Source: Methylotenera_A sp040387035 (GTDB lineage Bacteria; Pseudomonadota; Gammaproteobacteria; Burkholderiales; Methylophilaceae). From it: a DNA stretch of 16,717 bases. The DNA lies in NCBI GenBank assembly GCA_040387035.1, contig JAZKEN010000048.1:1-16717 (forward strand). Direction: 5' to 3'. Positions within the stretch are counted from its first letter, which is position 1. Each line of letters opens with the position of its first letter. The notes below the pieces were generated by a model. That model worked only from the letters and a program-made list of their open reading frames with translations, was not told where the DNA came from and ran no database searches. A program made the translations under genes and the position numbers. Below are positions 5,980-13,566 of the stretch, piece after piece.

Positions 5980-8586
5980 CTAATTTAAATTGACTTTAAA
6001 GTTGTATAAGTCATCCAGCTTGATCGGTTTTGAGAAATAATAGCCTTGCGCAAAGTCACAGCCAATCGATATCAGCAACTCTAATTGTTGCAACGTTTCC
6101 ACACCTTCAGCGATCACCTTCATATTCAATTTATGCGCCATCACAATAATGGCTTCACACAGTACAAAGTCTTCTGAGTTAGGTGCCAGGTTTTTTACAA
6201 ATACCTGGTCAATCTTAATGTAATCGATATCGTAATGTTTTAAGTAAGATAGTGATGAATAGCCTGTACCAAAGTCGTCCAGTGCAACCTGGATGCCAGC
6301 TTTTTTAAATGCATCAAGTTTATCGTTCAAGCTTTCACTTCTATCCAGCAGTAAACCTTCTGTGATTTCTATCACCAGGCAATTACCGGGCAGGCCCAGC
6401 GATTCTAAATGTTCAAACCAGGATGTGTGCGGTTGGGTATCTATACGAAACTGAACCGGCGATTTATTAATGCTGATTTGAAATTCAGGATGGATTTTTT
6501 CTCGACAGCTTTTAATGGCGGTTGCCGCCTCTTTAAAAACCCACTCCCCCATCTCTACAATCTGCCCTGTTTCCTCGGCAACGGGTATAAACAATGCAGG
6601 GCTAATCAGCCCCTGCTCTGGACGCTGCCACCTGATCAAGGCTTCAGCCTTGTGCATTTGAAGTGTTTGCAAATTGATGATCGGTTGATACAGCAATAGA
6701 AATTCGTTTTTAGCCAATGCGTTTCTAAGGTTATTGGCTACATTTATTTTTTCGAAAGCGGTTTTTTGCATTGCCGGGGTAAAAAAGGCGTAAGTATTCT
6801 TACCGTTTTTCTTGGCTTCGTACATCGCCTGGTCAGCTTGTTTCAGCAGCTCGTCGCTATCCACGATGTCATTGGTATACACCGCTATACCAACACTGGC
6901 AGTGACATAGGCGACATCACCATCGAGTGAACAAGGCGCGGTAACGCAATTAAGAATCTTGATCACAATTTGATCGATTTCAATCGCTTGATTAAACTCA
7001 CCTAAAATAATGGTGAATTCATCGCCGCCTAACCTGGCGATAGTGTCCGATTCACGCACACAGTTTTTTAATCGCTGACCGATTTCCTTCAATAAAAGGT
7101 CACCTTTTTGATGCCCAAGCGAATCGTTGACCTCTTTAAACCGATCAAGGTCCAACAACATTAAAGCGAAGGATTTGCCATACCTTTTAGATTTTACTAA
7201 CTCCTGATTCAGGCGATCCAGGAACAAAGTACGATTTGGCAGATTGGTGATGCTGTCGAAATGTGCCAAGCGCAACACATCCGCTTCAATTTTTTTCCGT
7301 TCACTAATGTCTGTATAGGTACCAATCACACGCAAAGGAGCATTGTTTTCATCGCGCTCTACCACCATGCCTTTGACATGGATCCATTTCCATACGCCTT
7401 CTGATGTCAGTTTTCTGTGTTCGTTTTCAAAGCTTTTGTCTTTACCATCAAGTGCTAGCAATCTTGCAGAAACCAGGCAAGGCAAATCATCGGGATGAAT
7501 AAGTTTGACCCATTCACTCATATCGGAAGAAATCTGGTCTTCGGGATAACCCAGCATTTCTTTACAGCGCGGCGACAGGAATATCTGGTTGGTCACAATA
7601 TTCAGATCCCAAACGCCTTGATTGGAACCATCCAAGGCAAAACTCCAGCGTTTTTCACTTTCCTGTAACGCAATCTCCGCCAGTTTTTTATCGGTGATGT
7701 CTTGCACGATGGAAATATGGCTAGTGGGTTCTTCACCCGAATTCCATAACGCCTTACAAGTGAGGTCTACCCATACGACAGATTGATCTTTACGTAAATA
7801 CCTTTTCTGGATGTTGTATTCCGATACATCGCCAGCACAAATTTTTTGTGTCATTTGCTGCTGTAAAGCTAAGTCGTCCGGATGTGTCAGACCCAAAATA
7901 TTCAAATTTTGCAGTTCTTCGGAGCTATAGCCCAGGATGTCACGATACCTTTGATTGGTATCGATAAACCTCCCCGTGACAGGGTTGGCAATGGATATGC
8001 CTACGCTTGCTTGGTAAAATAAAGAGCGGAAATGTTGTTCACTTAGTTGAAGATTGGTATTGAGCTCGGTTATTTCAATATTTCTAGCATGCAGCTCAAT
8101 GGCGTCCACCGCCATCTTTGAAAGTAATTTAAGCGTTTGAAGTTCGTGATCACTAAGGGCTTGGCGTGGTTTGTAATCAATGATACACAAGGTTCCCAGG
8201 TTGTAATTGCCTTGCACGCTTAAAGGAATACCGGCATAAAAGCGTACACCTGCGTTTTGTTTTACCAAAGGGTGGTTTGAGCAGCGCGGATCAGTACTTG
8301 CGTCATAAACGATATACGGCTCATTATCGAGGATAGCCGAAGCGCAAAACCCCTCTATTCTTTCGTACTCATTGACATCAGTACCCAAATGCGAAACGGA
8401 CCAAATTCTATCCTCATCCACAAAACTAATGAGGGCTATGGGAACATGGAGCAGTTGTGATGCAAGTCGGGTGATATTGTCAAACGATGAGTTTGGAGGA
8501 GTATCCAGAATTTTGTAGTGATGTAATACGTTTATGCGATCTTTTTCAGAGTCTGAATCTTGAAGCTGCAAGAAAGGAGTATTCAT
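5980..8586 (-). CDS. GAF-PAS-PAS-GGDEF-EAL cyclic-di-GMP turnover protein
   Basis: An 868-residue multidomain signalling protein. A GAF domain (about 20-170; FDNITRLASQLLHVPIALIS, ending GTLCIIDYKPR) is followed by PAS 1 (about 185-300, exit VQDITDKK) and PAS 2 (about 310-432, exit YTDISERKK). The GGDEF domain (about 435-605) has GGDEF at 520-524 and an I-site R511-x-x-D514. The EAL domain (about 610-868) has EAL at 648-650 and keeps SINKS, EITEG, LDDFGTGYSS, IKID and AEGVET, so the phosphodiesterase is probably active. It can therefore both make and break cyclic-di-GMP, with direction set by the sensory domains (family knowledge). No transmembrane segment is seen. No Shine-Dalgarno precedes the ATG. 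It is transcribed towards the diguanylate cyclase gene across a 153-bp gap. No clear terminator is visible after its TAG. Confidence 0.94.
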   Translation of the reverse strand: MNTPFLQLQDSDSEKDRINVLHHYKILDTPPNSSFDNITRLASQLLHVPIALISFVDEDRIWSVSHLGTDVNEYERIEGFCASAILDNEPYIVYDASTDPRCSNHPLVKQNAGVRFYAGIPLSVQGNYNLGTLCIIDYKPRQALSDHELQTLKLLSKMAVDAIELHARNIEITELNTNLQLSEQHFRSLFYQASVGISIANPVTGRFIDTNQRYRDILGYSSEELQNLNILGLTHPDDLALQQQMTQKICAGDVSEYNIQKRYLRKDQSVVWVDLTCKALWNSGEEPTSHISIVQDITDKKLAEIALQESEKRWSFALDGSNQGVWDLNIVTNQIFLSPRCKEMLGYPEDQISSDMSEWVKLIHPDDLPCLVSARLLALDGKDKSFENEHRKLTSEGVWKWIHVKGMVVERDENNAPLRVIGTYTDISERKKIEADVLRLAHFDSITNLPNRTLFLDRLNQELVKSKRYGKSFALMLLDLDRFKEVNDSLGHQKGDLLLKEIGQRLKNCVRESDTIARLGGDEFTIILGEFNQAIEIDQIVIKILNCVTAPCSLDGDVAYVTASVGIAVYTNDIVDSDELLKQADQAMYEAKKNGKNTYAFFTPAMQKTAFEKINVANNLRNALAKNEFLLLYQPIINLQTLQMHKAEALIRWQRPEQGLISPALFIPVAEETGQIVEMGEWVFKEAATAIKSCREKIHPEFQISINKSPVQFRIDTQPHTSWFEHLESLGLPGNCLVIEITEGLLLDRSESLNDKLDAFKKAGIQVALDDFGTGYSSLSYLKHYDIDYIKIDQVFVKNLAPNSEDFVLCEAIIVMAHKLNMKVIAEGVETLQQLELLISIGCDFAQGYYFSKPIKLDDLYNFKVNLN

Positions 8587-8710
8587 TTTTTTTCAGATTA
8601 AAGCATTGCAGGTCAAGCCTCTAACCTTTCGCTTTTCTGAACCTTTTGTAGGTGACAACGTATAAGTTGATTTTAACCCATGTTACATATTGATACAAAT
8701 TATTTCCGTG

Positions 8711-8736
8711 CAAATTATTTGTATACAAATAATTTG
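8711..8736. promoter_or_regulatory. perfect 26-bp palindrome, candidate operator
   Basis: The half-site CAAATTATTTGTA (8711-8723) is followed at once by its exact reverse complement (8724-8736), centred on GTATAC. Related half-sites flank it: an ACAAATTATTT at about 8695-8705 and a GAATTATTTTAAATAA just right of it. It lies 125-150 bp upstream of the GAF-PAS-PAS-GGDEF-EAL start and also upstream of the plus-strand elements, so it could serve a divergent promoter region. The binding protein is unknown. Confidence 0.55.
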
Positions 8737-8847
8737 TGAATTATTTTAAATAACCTTGTTTACACTATACGCTTTAGTCTGAAAAATACGAGTTAAATCA
8801 ACATTGAGTTTGGCGCGGGTTTGGCCAATGTTTAAGTGGGAGAATTC

Positions 8848-8898
8848 ATGTGCATTTTGAGCAAAATGCATGCGCCAGATATTAAAAAATCCCTATAA
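8848..8898 (+). CDS. possible 16-residue leader peptide or small ORF
   Basis: An ATG preceded by a good Shine-Dalgarno GGGAG (8838-8842, 5-nt spacing) opens a 16-codon frame, MCILSKMHAPDIKKSL, then TAA. The frame contains a 20-bp palindrome and its end runs into the left arm of a terminator-like hairpin. The layout recalls a leader peptide with attenuator ahead of the VF530 gene, but no residue is strongly enriched. It may be chance. Confidence 0.25.
   Translation: MCILSKMHAPDIKKSL
8851..8870. repeat. 20-bp palindrome TGCATTTTG-AG-CAAAATGCA
   Basis: The arms 8851-8859 and 8862-8870 are exact reverse complements around a 2-nt centre. It begins just after the short ORF's ATG, so it may be an operator or a hairpin that hides that start. 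Confidence 0.5.
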
Positions 8899-8919
8899 AA
8901 AATGTAGGGCTTTTTTAAT
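8881..8919. terminator. bidirectional terminator-like hairpin
   Basis: Arms 8881-8895 and 8905-8919 pair at 14 of 15 positions around a 9-nt loop. The stem has a CCCTA/TAGGG core next to the loop and A-run/T-run outer parts. On the plus strand the core is followed by CTTTTTT, and on the minus strand by a comparable T-run, so it could stop transcription both ways. On the plus strand it lies upstream of the VF530 gene, where it could act as an attenuator. Confidence 0.5.
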
Positions 8920-8974
8920 TTATGCGATATACAATTAGCCTGGTAAACACGCCACACAACCCTATTGACCGACC

Positions 8975-9244
8975 ATGGCCACCCCAACTAAACAACATAA
9001 CAACCCTTTGCACGGCATCACACTAGAAGCCATTGTAATTGCCTTGGTTACGGATTACGGATGGGCTGGGCTCGCAGATAGGATACCGGTACGCTGCTTC
9101 AGCAATGATCCTAGTGTTGCATCAAGCCTAAAATTTCTGCGTAAAACGCCATGGGCACGTGATAAAGTAGAGGCGCTTTACCTATCCTCACTCAGCAACA
9201 GCCGACTGGGTAAGGCCGACCATTTAAATACAAGCGCTGAATAA
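8975..9244 (+). CDS. VF530 family (DUF2132) DNA-binding protein
   Basis: An 89-residue protein with the full VF530/DUF2132 signature: NNPLHGITLEAIV near the start, DYGWAGLADRIPVRCF in the middle, then DPSVASSLKFLRKTPWAR and KVEALYL. The family takes its name from Vibrio fischeri VF530, a small protein annotated as DNA-binding; its physiological role is not established. It is the only recognised plus-strand gene here and converges on the cytochrome gene with just 9 bp between the two stop codons. No Shine-Dalgarno is visible before the ATG. A possible -10 TACAAT lies at 8930-8935, with no clear -35. Confidence 0.9.
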   Translation: MATPTKQHNNPLHGITLEAIVIALVTDYGWAGLADRIPVRCFSNDPSVASSLKFLRKTPWARDKVEALYLSSLSNSRLGKADHLNTSAE

Positions 9245-9253
9245 ATGCCAGGC

Positions 9254-9877
9254 TTATGCAGGCTTGCGTAACAGCAAATAAGTAGCGTTAATTGCCTGCA
9301 AACCTAGGGCATTAAATGCAAGGGGTATCTTGTCGTTTGGATACCAGTAAGCTGAATGGCACTGCTCACAAGCGTGTTCGATTTGTGAGCCAACCTGCAA
9401 TAGCGCATCTGGATTTCTTTGTTTAATCGCCACCAACGCAGACTTGGCGGCATTCTGCAAGTTAATCGCTTTGTTATTAAAGTCTTTGCGATTTGCCTGT
9501 ATCAACTTTTCAATTTCTTTAGGCTGCAACTCTACTGGGTGCGTCGAGGTGCTGGATCCAACATGAGCGACTGGGCGGTCGTGTATCTGCAAAAGATTGG
9601 CCGCTTCAATTAAGACAATCGCATGATTATTTAAAACAGTCCACTCTGCATCGGTGGAGGGTACTTTTTCCACCACACCGTCTTTTGTTGCCACTGTGGA
9701 TACCGAGTTCCAGATAGGATCGACGTTGGGGTCAATCACCGACAGCATGATTTCCTGCAAGGTGGCAACTGGCTTAATAGTGCTTGCGCTTTTATCTACA
9801 CTACCTGAACCGCTACAAGCCACCTGCAGGCCTAGGCTTAGCCATACAAAAGCCATCATTACATTACTTATTTTCAT
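9254..9877 (-). CDS. exported c'-type monoheme cytochrome
   Basis: A 207-residue protein with an N-terminal hydrophobic export signal (about 1-20). A single heme-attachment motif CEQCH (170-174) lies near the C terminus, followed by SAYWYPNDK. A C-terminal CxxCH after a mostly helical body is the pattern of cytochromes c' and c-556, in which heme is bound by a four-helix bundle in the periplasm. Cys21 after the signal could be a lipoprotein cysteine, but the preceding QVA is a poor lipobox. I chose the ATG at 9877; a GTG at 9880 directly before it is an equal alternative and adds one residue. AGGG lies 8 nt before the ATG. It is the last gene of an operon with two membrane proteins (16-19 bp gap), suggesting electron exchange with them. 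The redox partner is unknown. Confidence 0.82.
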   Translation of the reverse strand: MKISNVMMAFVWLSLGLQVACSGSGSVDKSASTIKPVATLQEIMLSVIDPNVDPIWNSVSTVATKDGVVEKVPSTDAEWTVLNNHAIVLIEAANLLQIHDRPVAHVGSSTSTHPVELQPKEIEKLIQANRKDFNNKAINLQNAAKSALVAIKQRNPDALLQVGSQIEHACEQCHSAYWYPNDKIPLAFNALGLQAINATYLLLRKPA

Positions 9878-9896
9878 CACGCCTACCCTTTAATGA

Positions 9897-10373
9897 TTAA
9901 TTCAAGAATCCAATGGCGCGTCCCGCAAAGGCAACACCAAACCATAAGATAAGCGACAAGATTGCAGTCAAGCCTGCCAAGATGCGATTGGGTGACTCAA
10001 TGCTAGTGACCTTTGTGTATAAGGTAAATTGGATCAGCAGCGCAAAACCCAGCAATATAAACTTCAACCAAAAAGCCGGGTTTGGATAATAAAGTGTGGC
10101 GCTGGGTAGAAAAGTAAATAGCCCGGAAATTAACAATAATACCAGCCCGTATATCACCAAAGGCCTGGTTGCTTTTGCCAGGCTAGGAATGGTTTGCCGG
10201 TTTAAGCCCAAACCCACCAGCCTTAAATTAACCAATAAAACCGCGGTTAAAATCAGCAAAAAACCGGCAATATGAAATAGCTGCGCAAATGCGCCTGCGA
10301 TTGAATCCAACTGGCTAATCGTCTGGCTTAGGCTGCTGTCTTGTAACTGTTTGAATAATGACTCTGTACTCAT
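9897..10373 (-). CDS. four-helix membrane protein, DUF6644-like (paralog of next gene)
   Basis: A 158-residue integral membrane protein with four hydrophobic segments at about residues 32-55, 70-90, 100-120 and 130-155. It is homologous in layout to its upstream neighbour. The shared features, in order, are a His inside the first helix (FHIAG, H34), a [DN]LRLxG motif at its end (NLRLVG), RP at the head of the second helix (R70-P71), a Trp/Lys entry to the third (FWLKFILLG), and GR in the last (G151-R152). I recognise this as resembling DUF6644-type proteins, but the function is not known. The conserved intramembrane His could ligate heme or a metal (inference). It lies 22 bp after its paralog and just before the cytochrome gene. 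No strong ribosome-binding site is visible. Confidence 0.78.
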   Translation of the reverse strand: MSTESLFKQLQDSSLSQTISQLDSIAGAFAQLFHIAGFLLILTAVLLVNLRLVGLGLNRQTIPSLAKATRPLVIYGLVLLLISGLFTFLPSATLYYPNPAFWLKFILLGFALLIQFTLYTKVTSIESPNRILAGLTAILSLILWFGVAFAGRAIGFLN

Positions 10374-10395
10374 ATCAATGCTTTCATCGGTAAAG

Positions 10396-10899
10396 TTAAT
10401 GTTGGGTGGCTTCCAGGTATGGGATAAGGCGTCCGCAAATCACCACTGATGTCCAAGAAACCAGTGAGATCCATCCAGCCAATTTTGCACCTTTAGGAAA
10501 ATGCACATGCGCGCCCCACTCATGTACGCTCTTGCCGTATTTGAATTCAAACCAAAGTGCATTCAATCCGGCTAATACAATCAGCACTAGCTTGGCTGGG
10601 AATACAGGAATCTCCCACATTCTCGGGCCTTCTGCCCACAGCAATAAAATGCCGCTCACAAAAGTAATCGCGAATCCAACCAGCAACCATGGCCTTAATT
10701 GCTTAAGTACCTCCGCTATAGGCACCTGCTTTAAAAATCCGCCAATAAGGCGCAGATCGGTTACGATGATCAGGCCTACCGATAGTGCAAGGCCAATCAA
10801 GTGTATGCCTTCAATCAATGGGAACATATAAAGCGACTCCCTGAGCGCTGTCCCAAACGCTGAATCATGCATCTGCTGTAATACTGATACGACTGACAT
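10396..10899 (-). CDS. four-helix membrane protein, DUF6644-like
   Basis: A 167-residue integral membrane protein with hydrophobic segments at about residues 24-47, 70-88, 98-117 and 140-161. Motifs shared with the next gene are EGIHLIG (H33), DLRLIGG (48-54), RPW at the second helix (69-71), PAKLVLIVL in the third, and CGRLIPY near the end. A soluble His-containing loop (HEWGAHVHF, 126-134) is absent from the shorter paralog. It starts from a strong ribosome-binding site (GGGGAG, 4 nt before the ATG) and heads the three-gene operon ending in a c-type cytochrome. A membrane-bound redox or small-molecule-handling role is plausible but unproven. It resembles the DUF6644 group. Confidence 0.78.
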   Translation of the reverse strand: MSVVSVLQQMHDSAFGTALRESLYMFPLIEGIHLIGLALSVGLIIVTDLRLIGGFLKQVPIAEVLKQLRPWLLVGFAITFVSGILLLWAEGPRMWEIPVFPAKLVLIVLAGLNALWFEFKYGKSVHEWGAHVHFPKGAKLAGWISLVSWTSVVICGRLIPYLEATQH

Positions 10900-11281
10900 C
10901 CAACTCCCCTTTTGAATTCTTAGAACTGATATAACGATTATTTGGCCTTTTATATAGGCCCTACCCCTATTGCTATAGCATCCGCTGTGCCAATGTTTGA
11001 TAATCCAGCCAGCTGAATGGAATTTAATTTAAGCAATTGATTTTCATGTATAAATTTTAAAATTTATTTGATATTGAATCAGTGCATGAATGAGAAACAT
11101 CAGGGAATTGTTGCCATAGCAGCAATACTTGGAATGATTGTTGTTGATTGAACAATATAAAAAAATGCGCATGTAATGCACGCCTGTGAAAATGCCAGTG
11201 ATGGCCATCTACAACGTGCACTACATACGCCATAAAGCAATGCCGCTGTCGGCTCTTGCAGGCTAGGAGAAGCCTAAAAAG
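10900..11281. other. 382-bp AT-rich intergenic region
   Basis: No convincing gene is seen. Near the membrane-protein operon it holds GGCCT/AGGCC arms (10944-10948, 10956-10960) and a 10-bp palindrome TGCTATAGCA (10971-10980), both possible operators for that operon. In the middle there is a 21-codon hydrophobic frame on the plus strand (11086-11151) without a ribosome-binding site. At the far side lies the candidate terminator of the hydrolase operon. Confidence 0.5.
11159..11181 (-). terminator. candidate terminator of the hydrolase operon
   Basis: On the minus strand GTGCAT and ATGCGC form a 6-bp stem (one G-T pair) with a TAC loop (11167-11181). It is followed by AT and a run of seven T (11159-11165). 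It is about 100 nt past the dienelactone-hydrolase stop codon and has the right orientation for that operon. The stem is short. Confidence 0.42.
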
Positions 11282-12169
11282 TTAAGCCAAATGCTGGCGG
11301 AAAAACGTGACCGTACGATCCCATGCTAACTTGGCTGCTGCTGCGTCATAGCGTGGCGTGGTGTCATTATTGAAGCCGTGCTGCACTTCAGGGTAGATAA
11401 ATGCCTGGTAATTGACTTTAGCCGCTTTTAAAGCCGCTTCATATTTAGGCCAGCCGGCATTGATACGCTCATCTTTACCCGCATATTGCAGCAATAATGG
11501 CGCCTTGATCTTGGCAGCCTCTTCATCACTGGGTTGGCCGCCATAGAAAGGCACAGCCCCGCCCAAGTCAGGCAGGCGTGTCGCCAGGAAATTGGCAATG
11601 CCGCCACCATAACAAAACCCAACCACGCCGACCTTGCCATTACCATCCGGCAGTTTTTTCAGCACATCAGCCGCTGCGACAAAGTCTTCACGTGTTTTAG
11701 CCTGGTCCAGTTTCTGGAATAATTCGCGCGCCTTATCCTCATCGCCCGGGTAGCCACCTAATGGGAACAAAGCATCCGGTGCAAAGGCAATAAAACCATC
11801 AATCGCCAAGCGCCTTGCAATGTCCTCAATATGTGGATTCAAGCCACGGTTTTCATGCACCACCAACACGGTTGCCAGTTTTGTGGTCACCGCGGCCGGA
11901 TAGACCAGGTATCCACGCAACTTGCCATAGCCGTTAGGCGACGGATACTCTACAAATTTGGCTTTGATACGCACATCATTTTCATCAATCTGTTTAGCCT
12001 CGGCAAAGTTGGGGCTAAGCGAATGCAGCAAGAGTGACGCTGATGCCCCGGCAACTGCAAACTTTCCGGCACGATTCAAAAAATCCCTTCGCGTAATCTC
12101 ACCATGTACAAACTGGTCAAACAAGCCCAGTACTTCCGGGGCAAAGTCTTCTGTCGTTTTGCGTGTCAT
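11282..12169 (-). CDS. Tat-exported dienelactone hydrolase family protein
   Basis: A 295-residue alpha/beta-hydrolase. The N terminus carries a twin-arginine motif, ITRRDFLNRA (R27-R28), then a hydrophobic stretch ending near ANFAEA-type residues (about 57), so export folded to the periplasm is likely. The catalytic triad typical of dienelactone hydrolases is visible: Cys186 in GFCYGGG, Asp233 in GKDERIN, His264 in VQHGF. E106 in VVHENRGL matches the conserved Glu that positions the nucleophile. Family members open dienelactones or related cyclic esters; the real substrate here is unknown. A Shine-Dalgarno AGGGA precedes the ATG. The gene lies 47 bp after the rhodanese/SMP-30 fusion gene, in one operon, so the two exported enzymes may act on related lactones. 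Confidence 0.92.
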   Translation of the reverse strand: MTRKTTEDFAPEVLGLFDQFVHGEITRRDFLNRAGKFAVAGASASLLLHSLSPNFAEAKQIDENDVRIKAKFVEYPSPNGYGKLRGYLVYPAAVTTKLATVLVVHENRGLNPHIEDIARRLAIDGFIAFAPDALFPLGGYPGDEDKARELFQKLDQAKTREDFVAAADVLKKLPDGNGKVGVVGFCYGGGIANFLATRLPDLGGAVPFYGGQPSDEEAAKIKAPLLLQYAGKDERINAGWPKYEAALKAAKVNYQAFIYPEVQHGFNNDTTPRYDAAAAKLAWDRTVTFFRQHLA

Positions 12170-12216
12170 GTTATTCCCTACTCATTTTTAGTTAATCGAT
12201 TCTTGCTTAACGCGAC

Positions 12217-13566
12217 CTATTTAACACGACCCAGGTAGCCTTGTGCCAATAAAGGAATGCGGTAAGCCGCGCCTCTACCAACCACAAACAGTGTTTTCTT
12301 GTCTTTGCCCGAGAATGCCAGGTTCTGCGGTTTGTTGGGCAATGCAATCACGCCTAAGGTTTCACCTTTTGCGCTAAATACTTCTACGCCGGCATTCGAT
12401 GCAACGTACACCCTGTTCTCCGCATCAACCGCCAGGCCATCTGCACCGCTAGAAGATTCGCCGGCCGCATTTTTTGCATAGCCGGCTAATTTAGCAAATT
12501 GACTTTTATTGCCTAATGCGCCATCGGCTTTGATATCGTAAGCGATAACAAACTCATTGGCGGTGTCGGCCACATATAATGTTTTTTCATCCGTGCTCAA
12601 TTGCACGCCATTCGGGCGCTTTAAATCATTGATCACGCGTGTGGTCTTGCCTTCTGGCGTAATGTAATACACCGCAGGCCTTGCCGCTTCAGCCGCTTTG
12701 TCTTCCGGTTTCGGCACAATGCCAATATCGGTAAAGTAGATGCCGCCTTTTTTATCCAGCACTAAATCATTTGGGCGCTGGAATGGCTTGCCTTCAAACT
12801 GGTCAGACAACACTTTTTCTTTACCGGCAGGGTAAATGATACCCACTTGTGGTTTCAGGTTTTGTACGGAAATCAACTCACCTTTAGGATTAAAAGCCAA
12901 ACCGTTTGAGCCGTTGCTGTTTTGCAGGAAGATAGCAATGCCGCGGTCATCTTTTAATTGTGTGATGCGGTTGGCGCGGGTTTCAGTGAAAATAGCCGAG
13001 CCATCTGGCAATGCAATCGGGCCTTCCGTGCCTTCAAAGCCTTCATATAAAAACTCATATTTTGTGCCTTTGGCGACTACGCCGGGAATCTCTTTAGCCA
13101 CTTCATATTTAGGGGCTGGTGGTGCAATTTTGGTCAATATGCCGCCTTCCGCTTCGTAATCCTGTGCGCCAATAGCGCCTACCACTTTAAAACCTTTACT
13201 GATTAATAAATCAGCACCTGCATGGGCACGGCCTGCATGGTTAGAGATAGTCGCAACCGCTTTATCTTTAGGGATGTAGGCGGCATATTTTTCAAGCTCT
13301 TTGGCTTGAATATTCAAAAATACAGGGAAGCCACCAATTTTGGTCAACTCATCCGGGCGGCGTAAATCAATAAAAACCACCTCATTTGGTTTTGCTAATA
13401 AAGCATCCACTTCCGAACGATTTAATTTTTTGGAAACAGGTGGTTTTTTAGCCTCCTGTGCCGCAGGTTTTGCATCGGCAGCTGGCGTTGCCACTGCGCC
13501 GCCTGCCATTGATAATGGTGATGCAGCGATAAATAATAAAGCAACTAATACATTAATTTTTTTCAT
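12217..13566 (-). CDS. exported rhodanese-like/SMP-30 gluconolactonase-family fusion
   Basis: A 449-residue two-domain protein with a Sec signal peptide (about 1-21, ending SMA) and an Ala/Pro/Lys-rich linker. The rhodanese-like domain (about 48-145) keeps FIDLRRPDE and GRAHAGADLL. Its active-site loop reads SNHAGR, with Ser108 where the catalytic Cys should be, so sulfur transfer is unlikely. The second domain (about 165-449) is an SMP-30/gluconolactonase six-bladed propeller. Its metal-site residues are recognisable as E181 (GTEGP), N266 (RPNDL), N319 (RPNG) and D376 (GADG), fitting a metal-dependent lactonase or esterase. AGGA before the ATG is a good ribosome-binding site. It is the first gene of an operon with a Tat-exported dienelactone hydrolase. 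Substrate not recognised; a periplasmic lactone-handling role is inference. Confidence 0.88.
   Translation of the reverse strand: MKKINVLVALLFIAASPLSMAGGAVATPAADAKPAAQEAKKPPVSKKLNRSEVDALLAKPNEVVFIDLRRPDELTKIGGFPVFLNIQAKELEKYAAYIPKDKAVATISNHAGRAHAGADLLISKGFKVVGAIGAQDYEAEGGILTKIAPPAPKYEVAKEIPGVVAKGTKYEFLYEGFEGTEGPIALPDGSAIFTETRANRITQLKDDRGIAIFLQNSNGSNGLAFNPKGELISVQNLKPQVGIIYPAGKEKVLSDQFEGKPFQRPNDLVLDKKGGIYFTDIGIVPKPEDKAAEAARPAVYYITPEGKTTRVINDLKRPNGVQLSTDEKTLYVADTANEFVIAYDIKADGALGNKSQFAKLAGYAKNAAGESSSGADGLAVDAENRVYVASNAGVEVFSAKGETLGVIALPNKPQNLAFSGKDKKTLFVVGRGAAYRIPLLAQGYLGRVK

Noticed and set aside
9815..9877. Classification of the cytochrome as a lipoprotein
   Set aside because: A Cys follows the signal segment, but the residues before it (QVA) are a poor lipobox match, so only the export signal is claimed.
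11260..11280. Stem AGGCT/AGCCT followed by AAAAA as terminator of the dienelactone hydrolase gene
   Set aside because: For a minus-strand transcript the T-run comes before the stem, not after, so it cannot act as an intrinsic terminator in that direction.
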